DNA of 64,000 nt from Babesia bovis T2Bo (Eukaryota; Apicomplexa; Aconoidasida; Piroplasmida; Babesiidae): positions 1,202,501-1,266,500 of the forward strand of contig NW_026261571.1 of assembly GCF_000165395.2 (NCBI RefSeq), in the 5' to 3' direction. The notes beneath the pieces were generated by a model. That model did not search any database, was not told where the DNA came from, and saw nothing but the letters and a program-made list of their open reading frames with translations. Shown one piece after another: positions 56,901 to 64,000 of this stretch (positions within the stretch are counted from its first letter, which is position 1; each line of letters starts with the position of its first letter). Made by a program: the position numbers and the translations under genes.

Positions 56901-57293
56901 TGTGAGTAGTTGTCTGAGATCACATTGTTGGTCGTTTGAGAGCTTCTCATCCGTTGATACAGCTGCGCTTTTAAATGGATTCTTTCCAGATTCTACATTG
57001 GAAATAGCATGTGAACATCTGCAAAAAGCTTCGCTTAAAAATATAAGCGGATTTCTGTTATGTAATATACAGGCAAAGACGGTTGCTCTCACAACATCAT
57101 CGATGGCTGGCGTGTCTAATGTAACCTCTTCAGTACTAGACAACCCCGTAATACGAGTGTAGAATTGACCTACGTAGAATCTCTGTTCGTTTGACCCTGT
57201 AGGTGTTGTCCCAGATGTCCCTCTTTCAGGCCGTTTTAATGTTACTCCGAGAACATCCTTAACCACATGATCAACGACTACCGGAGTACACAT
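53940..57293 (-). CDS. UFD2: Ubiquitin chain elongation factor E4 (UFD2, U-box)
   Basis: U-box E4/E3 ligase that extends ubiquitin chains on CDC48 clients. Single exon, 1117 residues. The C-terminal U-box (about 1030-1100) has EEFIDPIMNDIMEDPVLLP, SGVIMDRKNIERHL and DPFSRQPL, the classic signature lacking zinc ligands. The large upstream Ufd2P core is alpha-helical and includes GFVSSGNAAMGDEAQL, SKFIEVVWHFLNISLQF and YQFKPKEWLTNIVNCYLSL. Start 57293 is the only sensible ATG, close after an AT-rich gap. It is convergent with RPA1. Confidence 0.94.
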   Translation of the reverse strand: MCTPVVVDHVVKDVLGVTLKRPERGTSGTTPTGSNEQRFYVGQFYTRITGLSSTEEVTLDTPAIDDVVRATVFACILHNRNPLIFLSEAFCRCSHAISNVESGKNPFKSAAVSTDEKLSNDQQCDLRQLLTLLDENIVRTSALIINCPAFFDLETLVDKKDLKRPPLDVLNDDVRCNMMIEVSSVSKNSLFVQKLIDAIWLNDDSGATVELFRLFTRLEHNATNKVIGEKPLAELNALTSITVSNIGAKLFLNWISDFQGIDNKRKTSGVQRDVLSLWGRILSTQPLNEEAIDAAPNFHTTPSVHEKALNARKIHFHGKKNITAIRNSLASIRQDHEHYIDLLANFLKQVLRKDFNTRKDLLLIFGKLIGLNTAMRHISRVTHVEQPPLSIDDNFKRRRQFMQDSTFGTSLNIMWLMLVLAAGITDRKVDSIDPYFCQIGFYAKHKMSSSDDSYTEDEKSILKEIDEMRNVVDNMLGFVSSGNAAMGDEAQLLEALEKHQFDLKATFNANFITQIFWSNIHALGMLYLPCIQELLKLTLFTLQEASSSPDAMNDSVYEVLSHVFTWKCVVQNSKFIEVVWHFLNISLQFFLRCALYTKWENTQSEAQKKLEGPSLYIHIVNQYVAGNMGESEEMTAEFIVLPVEFIDTILDVIKQVFMMHYYMDHIKPADVNLLQFMNFELLIATCIFIMRAPQMAIKNLTLKCETVSSIVLHMCRTGDLANFASSKTATIHLVDALTNIFIASQKADYNSRVSCRLNIIQILTKLFEIEAYRNSFVKQISSNKEIFVQFMHLLINDTTFIFEEVVTYLSEIRRRELSGTTEEAHDRPTESSDNASQNPEYQNQHRQDNEYEVDPSLQDGNVDANQLRGMNFNDLKRRTRSLVEYGWEITNLFNILCREFPTEITNMSVLLPQVASCLGCCLDNLAGESCTRLKVKNMMEYQFKPKEWLTNIVNCYLSLYRSENASDSERFIKAIVSEGRYYKPNTFERAYRIITREMLLPSKDRRDFFNMSQKMCMFAKANSTLYESAMEAEIPEEFIDPIMNDIMEDPVLLPTSGVIMDRKNIERHLMSESTDPFSRQPLAKSDLVPQVDLKRRIDVFMESISQKRDIGDDFYQN

Positions 57294-57497
57294 TGTTACA
57301 TTGAGTTAATATATTGCTAATATCCATAAAAATAACAACACTAATTATATATAACCCGTATGTGTTGGCACACATTTCCCGGACGCGCGATAGGTATGTT
57401 GAATATATATAGGGTTGGCAGCATAGAATATACTGTTATGTGTACTTAATTGTAACTCTGCTAAACATTAAAGGTGGAATTGTTGATCTGTGCACGG

Positions 57498-60400
57498 TCA
57501 AGCTGCCCTGCAGCCTAACGCCGCCTGAGCAACTTGCGGTTTGGCTTCTGGATAGAAAGGCATAATGTTTTTGTATTCCTTGTAATACAATTCTAAAAAG
57601 TTTTTCTGCCAGTCCAAGATCTTCTCCCAGGTTTTTAGGAATGCGCCCCAACCCAGGTATACTATTCCTTCGTTTGTCAATTGCTCGATGATTTCTAATC
57701 TCAGAGTCCATAATTCAACAGTCTTATTGAGTGCTTGAGCTCCGCCCCTAGCTTGGTTTAGTTCATCTATTTTTATTTTCAATTTTTCAGCATTGGACAG
57801 CAGTTTCTGTGCCGATGTAACAATATCGTTCCAATTCTCCTTTCTGGCGGCATCAATTGCGCTTTGTAATCCAGGGTTAACGAAGCTAATTTCTGAGCTC
57901 GCAGTGAGGGAATCTAGTTCATCGTTGAGTTTCAACTTTTGCTCGACTTCATGTCTGTATTGCGTCCATTCAATGTCCCATTTTTCATCGGTACTGTTCA
58001 AATAGTTAATGATTGAAACAGCACTGTTAAGGGCATATTCTTTCAGACCGGATTCTAGACACCATTTGAGACGTCGAATTCTCTTGATTTTATCCACCGG
58101 TGGGTCTTTGTTCTTTAGGGCAGTCATCTCAGATGTCCAGTGCATTAAGTATGCATATTCAAGCTCATTACATATCATTTTATAATTCTTAAGTACCTTG
58201 TGCATTTCCTTTTTCTCAAACGCTACTAGAGGTTTGTACTTTTTGTGTTCGTCTTGAGAATCACCTTCAGTTTCTTCTTCCTCTTCGTCTTCATCATTAT
58301 CGATGTCTTCTTCTTCTTCCTTTTTGTCTTTCGGTTTTGCACTCTTAGTTCCAGGTTCAGGGGTTTCTTTCGTTGTTTGATTTCCGCTGTCTACTGTTTT
58401 AATGCCTACCTCATCAGTTGAAACTAAATCAGTTCCATTAATTAAACCGGACATAGATTCTTGGATTGGCTTTTCATTTTGTTTAAACGACACAACATTA
58501 CTCTGTAGTGAAGAGAATATATTAGCCTTTTGGGTAGCTTGATTCATTTCTCTTTGGAATAAATCCAACAAACTCTGATCGTCCATTGTTGCTTCAGGCA
58601 TGTACAACGCATAATTTTCAGATTGCTCATAAAACGGTTCTACAAGTCTGTAACTAGTTGATAAGTCAAGACCATAGTTGTAGTCCAATATAGCAAACAG
58701 AGTGATGGCACAAATCTTAGCCAAAGCATAAATTAATATAACGATAAGAAATGCACTAACAATACTGAACCTCAACAAATCCTTCTTCCTGAAGTGGAAA
58801 GGATAAGCAGTGGGAAGCACTTTCATGTGGCAGCATTCTGGAGCTGATACATTAGACGTGTCTGCATCGGAACTACTGGATTCACCTTTCTTCTTTTCTG
58901 CAGCCTGTTTGGCTGCATTACAACACAACGCCAAACCATTGTCTCCTACATCATGTTCATCAGAGGCTATCCGTGATATTGAAATGACTTTGGAATTTGA
59001 GCATGCATATTTAAGCGATTCTTTAACTTCTCGAGCTTCTAAAACTGTATGCGACTTTGGCTCTATACATTTAATTTCATTTTCATGGTCATTCTGCGCT
59101 GTACACTTCCCATTGAAAACTATGGCAGAAAGAGGATTGAATTTACCTGGATATGGTGCCTTCATCATGTTGATAGGACCGTTCATATCTTTGCATTTCA
59201 ACAAAACCTTTAGATCGTAGTGACAACATGAGTATGTACATATGGAGGCGATGTCAAAATGCTGCGCCGCATGTTCATTCTTCTTATCATCGTTGTTTTT
59301 AGGACAACAAGCAGAAGCTTGGATAACAAAATCGGAGGACGAAGTTGTAACCAGTGATATGGCACCGTTATTAAATGTCAATTCGTGTAAAGGAATCTCA
59401 ATAGGTTTTTCATCTGTGGTTTCTTCAATGGGTTTTAGATCCACCGGTTTTATGCAAGACGGCCTTGGTTCTTTGGATTTGCCTTTATTAATTTTTTCTT
59501 CCAACTCTTTCTTTTTTTGTGCAGTTTTATATTCCGAATCTTCCTTGAATAGATTAGCGTTAGGCAAAGGGATTGAGCATTCGTCTTTTACGCAAGTGCA
59601 TTCAATTTTAACACACTCCAACAGTAAGTTCATGTCGCAATATGTACATACAGATACTTTACAGTTTCTCAGCAAGAAGCATTCGGCTTCTTTATCATTA
59701 CAAACCTTATTCTTTTCAGCTGTTTTGCAGACCTCGTCAGGATTGTGCCTGTACATCCAACACTTGAGACAGTGAGATTCATCCCATCTGTTGTACATCT
59801 CCAAAGCGTTTGGCGCAATGAATATTTGGTTTTTTCTTTCAGAAGAACTAGTGTGGGAGAAGGGATCTTTACCACATTTCTCTTTGCAAAATTTTTCTGT
59901 ACAGAAGCAAGCATCACTCAGTTCATCCATACAACATTGAGCATAGTCACCATCATCTTGTTGTTTGGGCCCCGTGCATGAAATGTCGAAGAGTGTCCGA
60001 AAGAACTCAGTGAACGACGAGACAGTTAGGAAACCTCCGAGGACAGCATTGAATGCCGAAAGAGAAAAAGCGACGTTGATAGATATTTTTTTGCTTACTT
60101 TGTAACTGTGAACAAAGCACGTCAAGAATACTGAAATTCCAACATGTACCATATAGCAAAGACCCATCCACACTATAGTATTTCGTCGTTTTCGACGCAG
60201 GCATGCTATAAGCACACCTAATAATTTCCCTAGATGTTCAGCACGTTCTAGTTTATCTATGACGAAGTAAGAAAGATCCCAGTTTGTTACCCCAATATAA
60301 GGTGTGAACAACGAACATGTGAAAGAAAGCGCTATGAACATGAACCATACTGTGATGACCCTTGAGCACTTAAATATCTCCTTTAACCCAATCATTGGAG

Positions 60401-61103
60401 TTACACACTGAGGTACCACCTCGTGGAGTGATAGTTGAACGTCTCTTTCATGTAAAGCACCACTTAACCATTCAAGCATGACTCCACTGGTTAGATGCTT
60501 GAAGGCTTCATCATAGGAATTAAGATGGTGCTCCTTTGTAGCTGAAGACAGTACATACATTGCTCCTAGGTTTATTGCTGCCTTGAATACTATAAAAATC
60601 AAGATAATATAACGGTAGTTATTGATTTCCCTCTTATACCATTGGATGCGGTCCATGATATAGAGAATGGAATATGTCAACAGGAAAGAGAACATTACAC
60701 CAACCACTAATCCTTTGACACCCGAATAATGATATGATGCCAATACCAATGCATTTACTATAGCTACACCCAAGATGTACGCCCACATGACGAGAATGAT
60801 GGTAAAAGACATGGTCTCCAACCACTTCATGTGGAAGAGAAGGGCAGCCAAACAAAGGAAAAACGTGTTAAACCTCAAGCAATACCTTAGACTTGCTGCG
60901 GCTGGCATTTTCACAAACATAGCTGAAACAACAACGCACCAAAGCATGATTTGGTATACATTGATCCAATTCATGTTATCCTTGATGGTATCGAAGACAA
61001 GCAATCTAATGAAATCTGTACTCATAAAAACGCCAAAGCCGATGAAGCACATCGCAAAGAAGTTCTTGAAAACGTTGACATGGTCTTTCCTTGTTTGCGC
61101 CAT
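57498..61103 (-). CDS. Large multi-transmembrane protein, mtm-like
   Basis: A single-exon 1201-residue membrane protein. Roughly nine hydrophobic helices fill the first 390 residues (FFAMCFIGFGVFMS, IMLWCVVVSAMFV, FTIILVMWAYILGV, VVGVMFSFLLTYSILYI, YIILIFIVFKAAIN, VWFMFIALSFTCSLF and others). A loop of about 380 residues follows, rich in Cys pairs and Lys/Glu. One further helix (FSIVSAFLIVILIYALAKI) comes next, then an acidic stretch and a helical C-terminal domain of about 230 residues (LKWCLESGLKEYALN). The first half has transporter-like architecture. Size and layout recall the multi-transmembrane (mtm) family expanded in Babesia; I recognise this by architecture, not by a motif. Substrate unknown. 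Confidence 0.65.
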   Translation of the reverse strand: MAQTRKDHVNVFKNFFAMCFIGFGVFMSTDFIRLLVFDTIKDNMNWINVYQIMLWCVVVSAMFVKMPAAASLRYCLRFNTFFLCLAALLFHMKWLETMSFTIILVMWAYILGVAIVNALVLASYHYSGVKGLVVGVMFSFLLTYSILYIMDRIQWYKREINNYRYIILIFIVFKAAINLGAMYVLSSATKEHHLNSYDEAFKHLTSGVMLEWLSGALHERDVQLSLHEVVPQCVTPMIGLKEIFKCSRVITVWFMFIALSFTCSLFTPYIGVTNWDLSYFVIDKLERAEHLGKLLGVLIACLRRKRRNTIVWMGLCYMVHVGISVFLTCFVHSYKVSKKISINVAFSLSAFNAVLGGFLTVSSFTEFFRTLFDISCTGPKQQDDGDYAQCCMDELSDACFCTEKFCKEKCGKDPFSHTSSSERKNQIFIAPNALEMYNRWDESHCLKCWMYRHNPDEVCKTAEKNKVCNDKEAECFLLRNCKVSVCTYCDMNLLLECVKIECTCVKDECSIPLPNANLFKEDSEYKTAQKKKELEEKINKGKSKEPRPSCIKPVDLKPIEETTDEKPIEIPLHELTFNNGAISLVTTSSSDFVIQASACCPKNNDDKKNEHAAQHFDIASICTYSCCHYDLKVLLKCKDMNGPINMMKAPYPGKFNPLSAIVFNGKCTAQNDHENEIKCIEPKSHTVLEAREVKESLKYACSNSKVISISRIASDEHDVGDNGLALCCNAAKQAAEKKKGESSSSDADTSNVSAPECCHMKVLPTAYPFHFRKKDLLRFSIVSAFLIVILIYALAKICAITLFAILDYNYGLDLSTSYRLVEPFYEQSENYALYMPEATMDDQSLLDLFQREMNQATQKANIFSSLQSNVVSFKQNEKPIQESMSGLINGTDLVSTDEVGIKTVDSGNQTTKETPEPGTKSAKPKDKKEEEEDIDNDEDEEEEETEGDSQDEHKKYKPLVAFEKKEMHKVLKNYKMICNELEYAYLMHWTSEMTALKNKDPPVDKIKRIRRLKWCLESGLKEYALNSAVSIINYLNSTDEKWDIEWTQYRHEVEQKLKLNDELDSLTASSEISFVNPGLQSAIDAARKENWNDIVTSAQKLLSNAEKLKIKIDELNQARGGAQALNKTVELWTLRLEIIEQLTNEGIVYLGWGAFLKTWEKILDWQKNFLELYYKEYKNIMPFYPEAKPQVAQAALGCRAA

Positions 61104-61504
61104 TTTGTCGACGTGAAGTGTGTAGCTGTGTGAAGCGATAATATGAACCCAGAAAGCTACAATGACGCTATTTAAATATTAAAACAATCATTTAAAGATT
61201 TATAACGTTAGTGAAGCTGTGGCATTCTTCGGTGAGTCTCCTATTACATGGTTGCTGTCTACATAGCAACCTATGTGCTACACAACGGTGTCAACAACTG
61301 TCCAATATCTTGGAACAGCTGTTGGAGCACTACCGAAAAATCCTTATCGATTTTTCACAACAACTTCATTTGATGCCCGTCCTTGGGTGTTTTATTGTGG
61401 CTCGCACCATGTACAACCACCGTGGCGTTATCAGACGGGGTACATATGAATTCTATATATATCAAAATTGCTACACATTCAACACTTGTTTATTTTAGGT
61501 TACA
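61104..61504. promoter_or_regulatory. Divergent intergenic region mtm-like/LSm5
   Basis: 401 bp between two genes transcribed away from each other. Short plus-strand frames here have no coding signature. A pyrimidine-rich TTTATTTTAG directly before the LSm5 start could be the acceptor of a 5' UTR intron. Confidence 0.45.
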
Positions 61505-61806
61505 ATGGCTACGATTGAGAGTGGCGCGTGCTACCTACCCCTAGCTTTGGTAGACAAATGCCTAGGGACGAAGGTTTGGATTATTATGAAGGGTGAAAAA
61601 GAGATTACCGGTGTCTTACGCGGATTCGACGACTACATGAATGTGGTAGGTAGCTATTCTGCTTTGCATTATCGCATGGTTAGGTGTTAGATGATGTTAC
61701 TGAATACACATTCAAGCCAACAGGTGTTGAAACCACTGAGCTGAAGGATGCCTTAGTGAACGGCACAAATATCGCAATGATTGTTCCAGGTGACAAAACA
61801 GCATGA
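61505..61806 (+). CDS. LSM5: U6 snRNA-associated Sm-like protein LSm5
   Basis: Ring subunit of LSm2-8 (U6 snRNP) and LSm1-7 (mRNA decay). Two exons, 61505-61645 and 61684-61806, with a 38-bp intron; 87 residues. Sm motif 1 is visible as [20 protein letters not shown] followed by [17 protein letters not shown]. Sm motif 2 is [14 protein letters not shown]. The PLALVDKC start and [17 protein letters not shown] segment place it in the LSm5 group. Length is as usual for LSm5 (about 90). Confidence 0.95.
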
Positions 61807-62148
61807 TAAACTGTTTTTATTCATTCAGGGAACTTATTGGATGAGAAGGTGGTATATTTACCACACTGTCGACGTCATTTGATAAACCCATTCAACCTAA
61901 TGTCAATGTAATCGCAATAAACATGATAGAGATGCTGTTTGTCTAAAACAGTTTGTATTCTGGATATAATCTTCGTTGTGAGAGAACAGTTTTGCAAATA
62001 ATACTCCATGAATGTTGCGGTAACTTCATTGGTTTCCTTTTGTTATTTTACGTGTGTTAGGAAAATATATTTAATCATTGAAAAATATTATGCGATATAA
62101 TGCATAACGAATGAACGCATTTATGTTTGATATAAACACTAAGCGGAC
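61807..62148. other. Convergent intergenic region LSm5/RAD54
   Basis: 342 bp between two stop codons facing each other, AT-rich, no ORF. Expected to contain two 3' UTRs. Confidence 0.45.
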
Positions 62149-64000
62149 TTAGGACATATCATCTGATTCCTCAGCTGACATTTCATCCTGGAACTCCTCT
62201 TCTTCATCTTCCATATCATCTACAAGAAAGCCATCGTCTGAATCCATGGATTCTTCATCGTCAGCTGAAGTATCAATTTTCCGTTTCTGCGAAGCCTTTT
62301 TATTATTGGTTGTCGCATTTCGTTTATTTTCTTGAGAATTTGACTCTTTCAAGGGTTGAGGTTTAACAGCTGGTTCTGTATTTACAGGCCGTTGTTGAGG
62401 TGTTTGCGATTCTTTAAACTCCACTAGGCAGCTCATGACAAATGAGACCGGTGTATATCCTTCATCTGTTTGCACGGGTGGATTATTTTCAAAAATTGCG
62501 CTCTTAAGGCATGGATCTGGCAGTGTGTTTAAATCTGTATGGTGAGCCCATGTCAGCAGATCGTCTTCTACGAAATCTGCTGTTTGTGGTACATGACCTG
62601 TGGTTTCGTTACACCTTGTGCATGACAAAGAGTCATGTGTATCCGATATTGTGTCCTCTTTAAATTCGAAAAGATTTCTGAGGTATTCGCCGCTAAGGCT
62701 GTCCTTTATTTCATTTTCACCATCTGTCACTAACATGGCACTTAGTCCATCTTTACATATTTGGCGCTGTGAAGAGTTATATATGTGTAATGTTACGTAC
62801 CTGGTATATTTTTTCTTCTATAGTTCCAGTGCTAAAGAATCTGTATATGTAGCATGTTTTTCGTTGGCCATCACGCCACACTCTGGCTAATGCTTGTTTA
62901 TCGTTGGCTGGATTCCAATCCGGGTCAAAAAGCACTAGCCTATTTGCTCCGATAAGATTGATACCACATCCTCCAGCTTTTGAACTTAGCAGAAAAGCGA
63001 AGCTATGTGAGTTCGGGTCATTGAATGTAGTAACAAGTTTATGGCGTTTTTTGATCGATAGTGTACCATCCAATCTGACGCAGGGGTAATTGCACTGTTT
63101 GCACATCCTTTCAAATACATCCAATGTTTGCGTATAGTTGCTGATTATAACAATTCTATCCGATGTTGTCCTCCGTATGTTGTGTAGTAACCTGAATAGC
63201 ACTAATGTTTTAGCAGAGAGCTCCGGATAACATGATCTGTTCTTTTGCAATGTGTTGTAGTTTGCATGAATCTCCTTGATCAATTCATCGGCTTTTGTTG
63301 GTTTTTTAGATGGTGACGGTTTAATCAACCCTGGGTGGTTACATACCTTCATTAAAGAAAGGATAACACCCAGTGATTTTGTCATTACTACTTCTCCACT
63401 GTTAATCAACTTCCTGCAGGACGCTGAATTTGTATAGCTGGTGTATATGATCTTTTGGGTTTCCGTCAGATTGCAGAAGACGTTCATATTGATCTTCGGT
63501 GGCAGTACTTTGCTTAGTAGCGTGTTTGTACGTCGCAGAACAAATTGGTTAGTAATATACGATAAATCAGCAAGTCGCTCTGCAGCTATCTCTTGTTGCG
63601 CTTTAGTAGCATCAGGCTCCCTACCTAACAAGATTGGGTTAGCATAGTGCTTTCTGAAATTTGAAATATCACCCAATACGTTTGGGTTACACAGAGACAC
63701 CAATGCGTAGAACTCGTTTAAATCATTTTGTATTGGTGTTCCACTTAACATTAACCTCATTTTAGCTGGTAGATTTTGTATAGCCACGGATGTCAACGTT
63801 TTATCATTTTTGAGTCTGTGGGCTTCATCGCATATGACTAGGTCTATAGGCACTCCTTCTAGTTTCTTGGCATGTAGTCTGAATGTCTCATAAGATGATA
63901 TAATCACATTCGACTGGCGATCATATTTGAATCCTGTAAATTTCGATACCACTTTTTCCTTTACCCCTTCCGCTACTGCGGTACAGGGACATTTGCCTTT
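62149..64000 (-). CDS. RAD54: RAD54 recombination ATPase (5'-partial)
   Basis: SWI2/SNF2 translocase that works with RAD51 in homologous recombination. The N-terminus and Walker A lie beyond the right edge; the frame is open to base 64000. Visible exons are 64000-62801 and 62766-62149, joined by a 34-bp intron (605 residues). Motifs in order: [16 protein letters not shown] in [86 protein letters not shown] and [15 protein letters not shown]. The post-helicase part [17 protein letters not shown] matches RAD54, not RAD54B or ISWI. An acidic, Lys-dotted tail ends [10 protein letters not shown]. Confidence 0.96.

Noticed and set aside
58810..59775. Plus-strand ORFs of 136 and 177 codons
   Set aside because: Antisense shadows of the Cys/Lys-rich loop of the mtm-like protein, with no coding signature of their own.
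1..64000. tRNA, rRNA, CRISPR, transposon or prophage elements
   Set aside because: Looked for T-loop-like sequence in the gaps, direct repeats with spacers, terminal inverted repeats with transposase-like ORFs and phage genes. None was seen, though tRNAs cannot be fully excluded by eye.

Overview
This 64 kb window is nuclear DNA of an apicomplexan, most likely a piroplasm (Babesia sensu lato). The base composition is moderately AT-rich. Genes are packed on both strands and the protein set is entirely eukaryotic (dynein, AP-4, BRX1, NMD3, SRP9, PI4K, LSm5, RNA polymerase I). Almost every intron I could reconstruct is 33-41 bp with GT...AG ends, the tiny-intron signature of Babesia/Theileria. 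The species cannot be fixed from the sequence alone. I see no rRNA, tRNA, CRISPR, transposon, prophage or plasmid feature.

Layout, left part (1-23.3 kb): a 5'-truncated divergent dynein heavy chain; a 77-residue two-exon membrane protein; an 11-exon AP-4 beta adaptin; TRM7 tRNA methyltransferase; BRX1 and NMD3 (60S ribosome biogenesis and export); SRP9; a Tat-SF1/CUS2 splicing factor with a GYF-like N-terminus; an unrecognised membrane or secreted protein; and a TBCK-like pseudokinase-TBC-rhodanese protein.

Middle part (23.3-47 kb): a protein built of about 12 FEN/YEN repeats; DDX31/Dbp7 RNA helicase; the NSE4 kleisin of SMC5/6; PI4-kinase III beta; a 150-residue unknown; an organelle-type asparaginyl-tRNA synthetase; an EME1-like partner of MUS81; PPWD1; a plant-like tandem CCCH protein; RNF113/CWC24; a membrane-anchored dephospho-CoA kinase; and an ArfGAP.

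Right part (47-64 kb): RNA polymerase I largest subunit (2016 residues, one exon), the ubiquitin E4 ligase UFD2, a 1201-residue multi-transmembrane protein resembling the Babesia mtm-type family, LSm5, and the C-terminal two thirds of RAD54 running off the right edge.

The genes do not form operons. Themes recur through dispersed housekeeping genes: ribosome production (BRX1, NMD3, DDX31, RPA1), splicing (Tat-SF1, RNF113, PPWD1, LSm5), DNA repair (NSE4, EME1, RAD54) and membrane traffic (AP-4, PI4K, ArfGAP, TBCK, SRP9). Several convergent pairs end only 10-26 bp apart. The exon models below were spliced by eye using GT-AG sites, reading frame and family conservation. Where a 5' end or intron is ambiguous this is stated.
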